Below are positions 1 through 10,700 of a DNA stretch of 21,540 nt, piece by piece. Both the position numbers and the translations under genes were made by a program. The DNA lies in assembly GCA_004151065.3 (NCBI GenBank), contig NWUY0300009404.1, positions 30,117 to 51,656 of the forward strand. The letters run 5' to 3'. The stretch is from Larix sibirica (lineage: Eukaryota > Streptophyta > Pinopsida > Pinales > Pinaceae). How positions within the stretch are numbered: position 1 is the stretch's first letter; the number at the start of each line of letters is the position of its first letter. The notes beneath the pieces are model-generated. The model was given only the letters and a program-made list of their open reading frames with translations, did not search any database and was not told the origin of the DNA.

Positions 1-222
1 AGTAGATTAATGGTGCGGCATTATTAATGTATAGTAGATTACTAGTGTGTATGTTTTATTTTCACCAGCAAAATTGAGAAGGGTTAGGCTCTGTAAGGAC
101 CAATGGTTTGTACAGTAGATTAATGGTGCGGCATTATTAATGTATAGTAGATTACTAGTGTGTATGTTTTATTTTCACCAGCAAAATTGAGAAGGGTTAG
201 GCTCTGTAAGGACCAATGGTTT
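1..222. repeat. 113-bp direct tandem repeat at window edge
   Basis: Bases 1-109 and 114-222 appear identical by eye, beginning agtagattaatggtgcggca and ending ggaccaatggttt; the period is 113. Copy 1 begins at the first base of the window, so the array may continue outside it. No coding potential is seen. Confidence 0.9.
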
Positions 223-550
223 ACCCAGTTTACCCTCCATGAATCATGGAGATGGAGGGTATTCTGAAAGTTGTTTCCTGAAAAATGTGTGTATGTGTTT
301 TATTTTCAAGACCTCGCAACTGGAACACACATATATAGCTGAAAGGATTAGCACAACCCATTGTTGTACATTTGGCTAATTTCATGTCTACATTCCATCC
401 ATGAATGTGAAAAAACATTCCCCAGATTTCCATAATAAACTTTTCCTTGAAATTTTTGTTTATTTTATTTTATATATATTCACAAACATTACAGCGAAAT
501 TAATATAATACATTATTAATATACTCCTAACGATGCATTACTAATCTTAT

Positions 551-645
551 ATATAACTTACTTTAAACATGTTTAGTAAAAGTTTAAAAAATATAACTTA
601 TTTTAAACATGTTTAGTAAACGTTTAAAAAATATAACATATTTTA
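551..645. repeat. 40-bp AT-rich tandem repeat, about 2.4 copies
   Basis: Units at 551-590 and 591-630 differ at two positions, and a partial third unit starts at 631. Each begins atataactta and contains ttaaacatgtttagtaaa, which includes the small palindrome aaacatgttt. Lies in the 3' flank of the gene. Confidence 0.85.
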
Positions 646-936
646 GCAACTTATTACATATATACATATGCTGTTTCTCAAAGCCATACTGTTCCATAAA
701 CCTCTCCAACATATTGAGATGTGATCTTCAAAATCCTCAACTGTAAGTTGATGAATTAGAAATTTAAAAAGCCTCAAAGTTCTTAAAGGCATGTGTAATG
801 CTACAAAGAAAGAAAACAAACGGACAACCAATTCTCAAAAGCACGGGTCTGGGGTTAGAATGATCGAGTGAAACATCTAAATGACATGATATATCAATTC
901 CAAACAAAAGAGTCTGCAAGAAGTCCAAACTAGAGT

Positions 937-942
937 TTTATT
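937..942 (-). promoter_or_regulatory. Candidate polyadenylation signal AATAAA
   Basis: On the minus strand this reads AATAAA, about 500 nt past the stop codon. In AT-rich plant flank such hexamers arise by chance, and plant poly(A) signals are loose, so this is only a candidate. Confidence 0.2.
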
Positions 943-1437
943 ATATGAGTTTGACAAAGAGATGGCCAAATGAATTTCCGGCATGACTGGGTCACCATGA
1001 CTGTGACCTAGTTACATAGCACATCTGGTGCTGACCTAATAAAGTGCAGGTTTATGTTTGAACCCTTCAACCAGCTTAGAATCAAAATTAAATATGAATT
1101 TTCAATTGAGTGAGATGCAAGAAACCTACAGCCTTGAAACCTTGAAGTCATTTGTGAAATAGAAAAACCATTGGGAAAAGGATATTTTCCTCAATAGAGA
1201 AAATATGATAAACCTGACAAACTTGATACAAATTTAATTAATAAAAAGAATAGTGTGTTACAATCTACACTCATAATGTACAAATATTTAGCTGATATGT
1301 TTACCGTGAGTGCTAATTCGAAAAAGGATTAAGGGCGGTTACATGATAGTAGATATATCTCCCTATGTAGATAATTGCCCAGAATCAGAAGTTATAAATA
1401 TTAAATATTTGCAAAAGAAGGTGCTGTTCATAAATTT

Positions 1438-1738
1438 TTAATATGCATCACTCACAATAGGCAAAGAAGGCGGTGTTCCTGGGGGTATACATGCAGAGCC
1501 CGCATCACCAGCACAGACACAAAGTGCCTCTGTATCTCGCAATGTTGCTTCGAGATCAATGTGACAACTGAGCTCATTAATGAACTTTAATAGGGTGTCG
1601 AAGTCCATTTGCTCCTCTATAATTGTCTTTCGATGGCGCTTAAGAAGTGCAACACACATGTAGAGATGAAAGTGCTCTGATAAGTAGTGGGTCCATAAAA
1701 CCTCCCAGAGTCGCATCACCTTATCATACTCAAATTCT
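1438..1738 (-). CDS. RabGAP exon 15, TBC end and C-terminus (residues 583-682)
   Basis: Acceptor TTTCAG|AGAATT; 301 nt to TAA at 1440-1438. It encodes (R)EFEYDKVMRLWEVLWTHYLS, EHFHLYMCVALL, EEQMDFDTLLKFINELS and a tail ending IPPGTPPSLPIVSDAY. The TBC domain ends near residue 640. The sequence ATT|GTGAGT at 1456/1455 is a strong donor-like site just before the last five residues, and relatives have a longer, acidic C-terminus, so the true gene may splice there to a further small exon. I could not find a convincing one in 1-1430, so the in-frame stop is annotated here. Confidence 0.85.
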
Positions 1739-4700
1739 CTGAAAAGAAAATTAAGTATGACCAAAGTTATCGAATATTTTACAATAAAAAAAAAGTTTTT
1801 GAATATAATGTACACGAAAATGTGAATCCTGTGACATTCCAACGAGAACTGTTTTCTGACCTTTTAAACTGTATAAGAATCCATCGGAAGCAAAAGAAAT
1901 AGTTGAGGCAATCAGCCTGCTTAAAGTAGTTATGTAAAGGGCTGTCCAATATCTCTACCAACTGCAACAGTGCAAAAGAAAAACGAAAGATTAGGAACTA
2001 AGAAAATTATATTTATATTAGCTATATCAAAAAGATATAATTTCGAGGGCATTGCTCTTAGTATTATTTTTTGAAAGGAAAATGTGCTTGATAATATAAA
2101 AGAATTCAAGAATTTAACCCTCCAAAACCAATGTCAAGCTATTTATCTATAACCATCTAAATGAAGAACCCACACATGTTCCCCTGGAAGACATTGACTC
2201 TCTGAAAACTCTCCACTACCACCCCATCTTTTCAATTTGTCCAGGGAAAATTGTAATTACCATCTTATCCCTACAGATTTAGCTGTAAGGCTTAATCTGT
2301 TGTTCATGTCTGCCACCAGCATGATATTCATATAGATATCTCTTTGGTGTGAGTTTTGACATCAACACAAAGGATGTCACAGAATACACCCTAATCAATA
2401 CTGAAGAGTAAATTATTAGCATCTCTGAAAAGAATACGGATTGTGTTTACTGAAAGATCGGAGTATGCATTACTTAATTTGGCTGAGAAAAAAGTAAGTT
2501 TAATGCAATAACACGACCAATGTTGATAGTACAATAAATATGCAGTTCTCAATTTCAATATAGGAGAATGGGGTAAGTCTTACATAAAGAAGAGGGCAAA
2601 ATTCAGGAAAATTGAGGCATAAAAATAATCTTCCCCTTCTCAAGCATCCAGGAAGTATAAACATTACATAAGCCAGGAAACAATGCCAATTTTTTTTCCT
2701 ATTTTTGGCGGTCAGATTGCCATGGCTAGCAGGTTCTTCAACTCTTGAACAACTCTTCCCCAACCCTCCCCTTCATCTTCCCTAATAAACCCCTCAAACC
2801 AAGACTCTTACCCAATCCCTATCCTGAGACTCCACTCCCTTTCTCGGCTCTTCATCCATCCTCTAATTGTTCCTACTGCTCTCCTCATCTAATAACTGTT
2901 TTTTAATACTCCTTGAACTTGCTTGAAAAACTACTTCACTTTGTCCACACTTATGGAATTTCCATAATGTAGCTCCCATAAGTCACTAAGTGTTATTTCA
3001 CAGGCCCGAGACTGTTTTTGAGATCAATTTTAATCTGTTAGGAAAATGTACTAGAAGGTAATATTGAACTGGTAAAGTAGATGCCACTATAAAGCAATTT
3101 ACTGTAAGTATATTGTTATCTATCTCTTTGATATCCCCTGCAAAGATACTTCATAACAAAACAAAATAGTAGAGAACAAGGCAACAAGAACTCAACTCAT
3201 AATTGCCAATATCTGTAGCAGACTGGAAATAAAAATGACAACCTACCTTTGAGAGAGCCAAAAGCTGTGAATGCATTCCATTTTGATCCCGGTCAAAATT
3301 TGGGCCCAGGCGCTCCATCAAAGCCACAAAACACCAGAAAGACTCAGATTCATCCTCCATAACAAATAATATCGGAGACAGTAGATCACTCATTCCCTGC
3401 ACCATAGTCGCAATGTATATTAAAACATGCAAATGAACACCAAAAAATGACTTTAAGTATGCATTATAAAGAGCAAACTAAAAAGGAAAAAATCTAAAAC
3501 CCAAAATGACCACATTAAAAAATCGTGGAAAGAATAAAATAAGGTTGGGAATAATACAATCAGAAAACTTTATTTTTAAAAAAATGGGTCTTAGCTTTTG
3601 CTTGCCTCCTTATGGGCAAGGCTTTAACTTGGAGAGCTAATACACTTTTATTTTGAAGCTAACAAAAGTATGGAGAAGTAATTCATAATTTAAGAGTCTT
3701 TTGTTGCTCTGCCCATCATGATCCAGAATATTAGCTGTATATTAATACGTTCTCCCATCTAACAACTATAAAGGCTATACAATGCTATTTGGAAGGGGCA
3801 CTATCTCAACTTAAGATAAGTATATAATAGCACATATTCAGTTACCCAACTATTATTCATGTTCCTAACAATTACAGTTGCTTATGCACATAAATATTGT
3901 CCAAACTATTATTGCTTCAATGTGCTCCGTGGTTACATCATCTGGTCAAAACATTGAGGTTGTCGCCATGCATTTTTTGTCCTACTGTGATGTCCCCTTC
4001 CACTGATCAGGACAGCAGGATGACGAGTGGCCTATCTGACCCTATAGGCTAGAGACAGTGAAGACAAGGGGGTCACTACTATTGTCACTTAGTTTAGAAA
4101 AGATGTGTTATTTCCTAAAAAGTGACTAATAGCATTTTGATGGTATTAGATGTTCCATCATTCCATGGTATTGACCATGGTATGGGGATTTAGAGGAAGA
4201 TAAAGAAGGGGGCAAACACCTCAGATGGATATGATGAGTAGCCTAGTGTACCAAGGTTTTCGTTAGGGTTTGGCAAATACCTTCCATCACTTGTTTGGTT
4301 TTGGTGGTGCAAGATTCCACCCTAGCTGGATGCATAGGGGAATCCGATCAGTGTTTCCATTTGAGCTTATTTGGTGATTTATCATCTGTGGTGGCGTAGT
4401 TATTGGTTTTGAGCAATCTTCGGCTTAAAGCAAATTCTTCATTGCTGAAGTCAAATTCTTCATTGGGTCGATTTTTTACTAGTGGAGCTTCATGGGGGTC
4501 TCCCCTCTCATTGCTGCGAGTCAGGGAGAGGCTGATTTCTTGTGGGTCGAATTTGTATTGCATTGGGGGGTCATCAGTGGAGGGCGATTTGGATTGTATT
4601 GTTTCGTGGAAACTGTTGTCTCAGGAGGGCCGAATTCAATGAAGAGAGGCTACATTCATCTTTGTGGAGGGGCCAAACTACTGTAGAGGTGCCGAGTTTA

Positions 4701-7700
4701 CTCTTGGAGAGGGCCACGAGTTTGTTGTGGGGGAAATCCAAACAAAGAGGCCAAGGTCACATCTCTTGGTAAGGGAACCGGATCCTATGGAGAGGTTACA
4801 AACCTCAAGGAGGAGACCCAAGTTGGGCTAAAGCCATGAAGACAATTGAGTGAAGAGGAAGAATTCTTGGGAAGATCGAGACGCCTGCGTTGAAGGCCAC
4901 AAACTTGGGAAGGGTCAAGTCACCATTTAGCAAGCCGTTGGGGTTTGAGGAAGAAGCTGCCTGCATTGTGGAGGGACAGTCTTCTTTCCCGAAGCATTTG
5001 GGAAAGCATCTTCACTTGGACTAGACGGCACAGCTTTGGAGGGGTTTGTGGAGACTTAGATTGCCTTTGGAGGCAACTTGACAACATTCGCAGGTTTCTT
5101 GTTATTGTGTATTCTTAGTACACCTTAGCTGCTGTAGCAGCGATTATATTATTGTGTTGTTACCTTCTACTTTCATAATAAATTGCCAATGTTGTTTTTC
5201 CTACCTTGTGTGCAATTGGAATGATCTCAAAGTGTTTGACAAAATGTTCATTAGAATGCAAATTTGTTGAAGAAAGCTATAAATCAATGTAAAACAATCT
5301 GTTTGACGAAATTACATAACCAAATCAGAAATTGTGTCTAGAATTGCATTGGGGATATTACACCTCTCAACACTTAATGGATTCTGGATTAAAATGGATC
5401 TATGCTAGTTTATTTGTTTTTAACTTTTTCATATCATCTGGTATTTTTATATTGTTCATGTCCATTGTGTTTTAGGTTGGCTATTTTTATCATTTGTTTG
5501 GTTGTGTCACACACACACACACATGTACAATCACATCTCCCCCTACCTGAGCTATAGAGCACCTCACTTCACTCAGAACAACAAGAGATATAGAACTGGG
5601 AATGAAGCATTGAAATTCAAGAATCTTGTTTACATATTTTTTTGCCTATTCCTCCAATGTAATGTTGTGCTCAAAATTGACACCTAAAGCAGCATACATC
5701 TTAGTTGCTATAAAAGACATACTCACCTGGCAGTATCCAAGATCAAAATTATAAAAGGAGTAAGTCAACAATATATCCCTAAGTCGATCCAGATTTGGGT
5801 TCTCATCCCCAGCATAGTAAGGCAAGGATCGATCTGTCCTCACCTGCATTAGTGTGAACAAGTAAACAAAATAAACATCATTGTTTTTCTCCCCTGTCCA
5901 AGACTACATATAGAAATAATTTTGACTTTTTGAGAATTTTTTGGTGCTACTTACAATCCTTGCATTATAGACAAAATGAAAACAACAAATTGCTACATCA
6001 ATCAGATAAAATTACCACATCCTTTTCAATACGGCTTTTACGCTCTCTGAACTTGGCAAACTGCTTTGCCTGTGTCTGTGATATGCTCTGCAAAGCATAA
6101 TAATTGAAGCATCAGCTTATGTTGTGGCCACAAATAAATCTAAATGGTGAAGACGTTTACAGTAACAAGAACATTCATTAAGTCAGGTAATAAACCCCTT
6201 ATGTCAACTCTTCTGCTTCTAATGTGGGTAACCAGTTTAACTTCCAATGAAATACAAGTATAGAGGAGATCCAAATGCTCTTTCTACTCTATTGAACACC
6301 TGCTATGACAACCTATTTTCTTATATAAAGTATTAAAGGTAGGTCATTCAACTGCCAGGGTAAATTAACCCAGAAAATAGCATATTCTCACCTGCCACTG
6401 TGATTTCAGAATTTTGTACTCTTCTTTCTTTGTTGATGCAAGATCTTGGCGTTCCGCATCGGTTGAATCAAACTTATGGTAGCCCAGTAAGAACTTCCAA
6501 ACCTGCAAAAAGATATTTTGTCCATTACAACCATAGTAGCATAATTCGGCCGTATTGGACTTTCCAAGGAAATTCGATGGAGTTCAAAATCAACGAATAT
6601 TCAACATAATACGAATAAGGTAAATTTGCCCACCATTGCATAGTGATTATACATTTTTGACACATGTATTATAAGGTAAGAGTTTGTGGTAGTTTTACAT
6701 TTTTAAAGTTTAAAGCTTTAAACTTTATAATATATATTTTGTAATATATTATTAGAAAGTTGTTTTATTGTTTTATAAATTATAATTTATTTTCGGTATT
6801 TTAATTATTTAATATTTTTACAATTAAATTTATAAATTCATTATTAGATTTAGATGTTTTAAGATATCTATTTCAAATTGTTTTTAATGAAAAATGAATG
6901 TTACATGCAAATATGGAATGGTTTATCTATATTTCTAAATTTTCTAAAATTTGAAAAATATGTTTTTTTAATCTATAAGCAATCTATTCCAGTATTTTAT
7001 CCTATTGTACTCTAATTATGCTATTAAGCATGTTACCCATGTATGAGATACTTTTTATCCATGCATGAGTTACGAGTTATCCATGTATCATATTTCTTTT
7101 TTTTTATAATTGTTTATTTTGAATTTAATAATAATAAGTGAGATTTGATATGAATAATAATAAGTGGGTAAATAAAGAGATTAACAATTCATGAGGCCCT
7201 TCTTTGTTAGTGTTCTCATTTGGCTATAAGTCAACATTTAGTATCATTAGTTTAATATGTAATCTTGAATTTAGATTTATTCTCTCAATCAAATGATAAA
7301 TTATTAAAATTTATTTTCTCAAATTAAATAATAAATTATTAGATATTTCAAGGTTGATGTTATTTATTTTTTCCATGGCAAAATATTTTAACAATTTTTT
7401 TTTGTTAATTGACATTTGACATGTTTTTTTTCAAGTTTGATACTCTTATGACTAGAGGGTAATTAAATATTTTAGATCTTGTTTTCTTGATCAGGAAATA
7501 ATATATTTGTATGAAAATTAATTTTGATTTTTTTTTTAACAAAATGGTTTTTTTTTAATTTTTTTATTTTATTGAAAATAGGAGAAACACGGCTGGGCTA
7601 ATGCCAATCAACCTTTCTTACAAAGCCAACCAGTTTATCAGTCAGAGATTTCAGAATCCTGCTGTTACAAAACTCTAAAGGCTGCCNTCGTATTTGAATC

Positions 7701-10700
7701 CGTATTCGTACTCGAATTAAGCTACTATGATTACAACCATATGACCACCTCAGAAATATAAGCATGGAAATGAACCAAGCAAAGCCAAAAACAACAATAT
7801 GAGCATGGAAACACTAACCTCTTGGCGTGTGCTATGCTCCATTCCTCCATAAAATATCCTTTCCTTTAAAGCCTTTGAATCAACCACCCGTCCTTCCGGA
7901 TCTAAAAAAGTTGCCCACTGTGGAGAAAATCTCAGAATTACTAGAAAATGATTTATCTTTGACATAAGCAAATAAAAAATTCTACAAATACTGAAAATTG
8001 GTATTATTTCACAAGTCTCTGAATAATTCAGTAAACGTAGCAGAAGACACAAGAAAGAATCAGGCAAACACGCACAGCAGTATCAGCAAAACAGAACCCT
8101 GTTTTTTCAATTTGAAGCCATTAAAAGGCATAGAGAAAGAACCCTAACCCAAGACACAAACAAAGAACCCAATGTGTTTTAGGTGTGTTTTAGGTCTTAG
8201 AATAATCTTTGCAATATTTATTTTCATCTTTAAGCTAGCCACAGTGTAGACATAGTTTTGTTCTTCTAACTTGGGTTTAATGATTTAATTGTAGTAAATC
8301 ATATTTTTTATTCTTAATTTCACTATCACCCCACGTTTTCTCTTTATATTTAGTTACCAAGGGCAACCTCTACTATACCCTAGTGGTGAAGACAAGAAAC
8401 GGCATCTCTAGCCCAAACCCCTTTCGAGGCTTGAGTGACTTCTACTGACATTTGAAGCAATGATAGGAAGCCTCTAATTCTTCATGTTAATTAACTTATG
8501 ATTGTACATTAAGTACCTGATCACAGCCTTATTCTCAATGGCAGGAAGACTGGCTTCTAAAAGGAGAACTGGATAACATGTATTGCCCTGACCTCACTCG
8601 ATGTCAATGTCAGGTCAGGCCTCATAATCAGCATCAATAGGTTTGCACTGGGCACCATAAGCAAATGCAGGGAAGTTCCCAATAGTTTCCCCACAAGATA
8701 TTCCTTGGGGAAAAAAGTTGTAATTAGTAGAGCCCAAGAGGGTAGCTCCAGTTGTTGTCAATGTTGTTGGGCATTTGGCTAGTTCCATGTCAACAAGTGA
8801 GGCGCACTAGTCTAAGGAGATGGGTATCATTCTCTTGTGTATATCATGCATTCATTTATAATAATAAAAAAGAATATGACAGCATCAAAAGGCAAAATCA
8901 CTTCAAAATTAACTAGGAATTCAATTTTAGAGAACATACACCGAGACAAGTATGTTATATATACATTGATCCACTCAAATATCATAACAACAAATCTGAT
9001 TAATCCAGAAATTCCCCATAGCAACATGGCAACCCATTTGAAAACAACCAAAATTAAGACTTGTTTTTCACAAATAATTGCATATGATTGAATGTTAACT
9101 CTTAATTTCCAGATAAATGTCAGCGTGATGCAATGCCAAACTACATATAGACCTACTAATTATTGTGCAAAAGGAGAATGAAAGACATGAGAATGCAGAA
9201 TCTCATACAAATTCTTTAGAAATAAACCTTGACCATTCTTCTATGATTGTCGTTCTCTAACTGATAAACTTAATAAAACACAATGGAAATTCTTCATATT
9301 ATTTATACCTCATCACTTCCAAGCGGAGGCTGTCGAGGCTTTCCCCACACTAAAGTTGGTTGATCAGGCTGTTAAATGAAAAAACAAAATGAGGTCATAA
9401 TCATATTTGCTTGTAACCTTTAAATGTTTGATTGTGAATCTCAGTAAAAAAGGAAACATTAAAGGAAATAAAAATTTAAAAACACTGGGAGCTTTTTCTT
9501 ACTGTGAATACAAACAAATAGAAGAACAAAATCTTCTAAAAACATGCACATTTATGAAGAGAGCAGGCAAAACATTTAAAAAAAAGAGAAACCATAAACA
9601 AGTATAAATTATAAAAACCAGAAAATTTTCTTTCCATTCTACTGTTGCCACGTATCCTCTAAATGGCTAGTACTTTCACATGATGCCATCCTTGGTATCC
9701 TGAAATTCAGGAATTTAGCCAGCCAGTCGATAAGACTAAAACCATGGTTCTCTACACCTTTTACAAGATAATTACCACCCAGCCCATAAAATAAGAACTA
9801 GCCTACATAGTAGGAAGAAAGTTAAATGAGAAAGCTAACTTTTTACTATAAAAAATTATCCTGGATAATGTTGCTTGATAAGTGGTAAATTTTTACAGCT
9901 CCCGGATTGGATTAATAATGCCACAAGTAACTAAATGGACTAGGAATAATAATATTAAATTGCCTGAATTTGACTATACTTTGGTGTGAAGTCAGATACT
10001 CAAGTCTATGCTTGAGCCAGACCGATATACTCAAGTCTATGCTTGAGCACAGAGAGCAGGCAGTTGTATAAGTACCTGTATCCCATTGACAAGCTCAAAA
10101 ATTCCTACATTAGTGGCTGCTTCTCCTTCAAGTTTTCCATTCGTATGATCAATACACTGTTTGACATGAGCAGTCATCTTGTATCAGAGAAGCAGATTAA
10201 AGAGATTAATTTTTCCTCAACATTCAATACAAAGAACATTGAATGTTGTAGTATCAGAAAAAAGAGAGGAAGAATATTTTAACTACACCCTTACATGTAG
10301 ATCAAATATATAAAATAATCACCACTCATCTACAACACACTTTCAAGGTGGAATATGTATACTAAATGGGAAGAATTTCAGCATGCTAATATCATCAACA
10401 ACTTGAATTGTTATGACATTATGCAAGTGGGAAACTATTATTTCAAATGAGCAAAAAGTTGATAGAAGATATAACTCCTCAGTTTTTCTCCACCACAATA
10501 AAGATCTTGCATCATTTCGTGCAAAATGACAGACAATTTGTGGGGAAGCCACACTTAAACACCATTTTGCACTCTCAGCAGGCATATGATGCACTTGACC
10601 TCAAGTGGAAAGTTTTATCTACATCTAGCAGAACGGAAAATTCAAGATGGTTCTCATACTCTAATCAATAGATACATTATTAGATGTTTTATGGAAGTGC

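Larger units (their letters stand above)
223..1437. other. 3' flank / possible 3' UTR of the RabGAP gene
   Basis: AT-rich sequence downstream of the stop codon. It contains no recognisable gene; short minus-strand open frames here lack family features. Apart from the 40-bp repeat and one AATAAA candidate listed separately, I see nothing definable. Confidence 0.6.
3397..5726 (-). other. Intron 12 (2330 bp), carries a solo LTR
   Basis: GT-AG intron lying exactly between Q499 and G500 of the catalytic YCQG motif. More than half of it is the 3986-5362 solo LTR; a (CA)8 microsatellite lies at 5508-5523. Confidence 0.9.
6532..7729. mobile_element. Non-autonomous TIR DNA transposon, hAT-like (1198 bp)
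   Basis: The ends are inverted copies of catagtagcWtaattcg (16 of 17 match: 6532-6548 against the reverse complement of 7713-7729). The same 8 bp, ATTACAAC, lie directly outside each end (6524-6531 and 7730-7737), a perfect target-site duplication. Eight bp is the hAT length, but the terminal bases do not fit the usual hAT consensus cleanly, so the superfamily is tentative. Subterminal regions are rich in ATTCG/CGAAT words (near 6543, 6572, 6593, 6606 on the left; 7687-7716 on the right), as expected for transposase-binding subterminal repeats. The core is very AT-rich and encodes no transposase, so any movement needed one in trans. One unresolved base (n) lies at 7687. Confidence 0.8.
6503..7818 (-). 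other. Intron 9 (1316 bp), mostly a TIR element
   Basis: GT-AG intron between exons 9 and 10. Nearly all of it is the 6532-7729 element. Removing that element and one target copy leaves an intron of about 110 bp, similar to the short introns elsewhere in this gene. Confidence 0.85.

Noticed and set aside
643-740. Candidate terminal exon after acceptor CTTACAG at about 740
   Set aside because: It would give about 20 residues (LRILKITSQYVGEVYG...) unlike the acidic tail expected of the family, so I did not add it to the gene.
2500-2763. 87-codon minus-strand frame in intron 13
   Set aside because: No family resemblance, and the exon 13-14 join is correct without it.
4348-4772. Open frames on both strands inside the solo LTR
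   Set aside because: They lie in the non-coding LTR, overlap each other and match no retroelement protein.
8139-8152. Telomere-like aaccctaaccc
   Set aside because: Fewer than two units of the plant telomere repeat; expected by chance.
8340-8460. Possible second SINE head (ctagtggtgaag)
   Set aside because: It has an A-box-like word but no convincing B box, tail or target copy.
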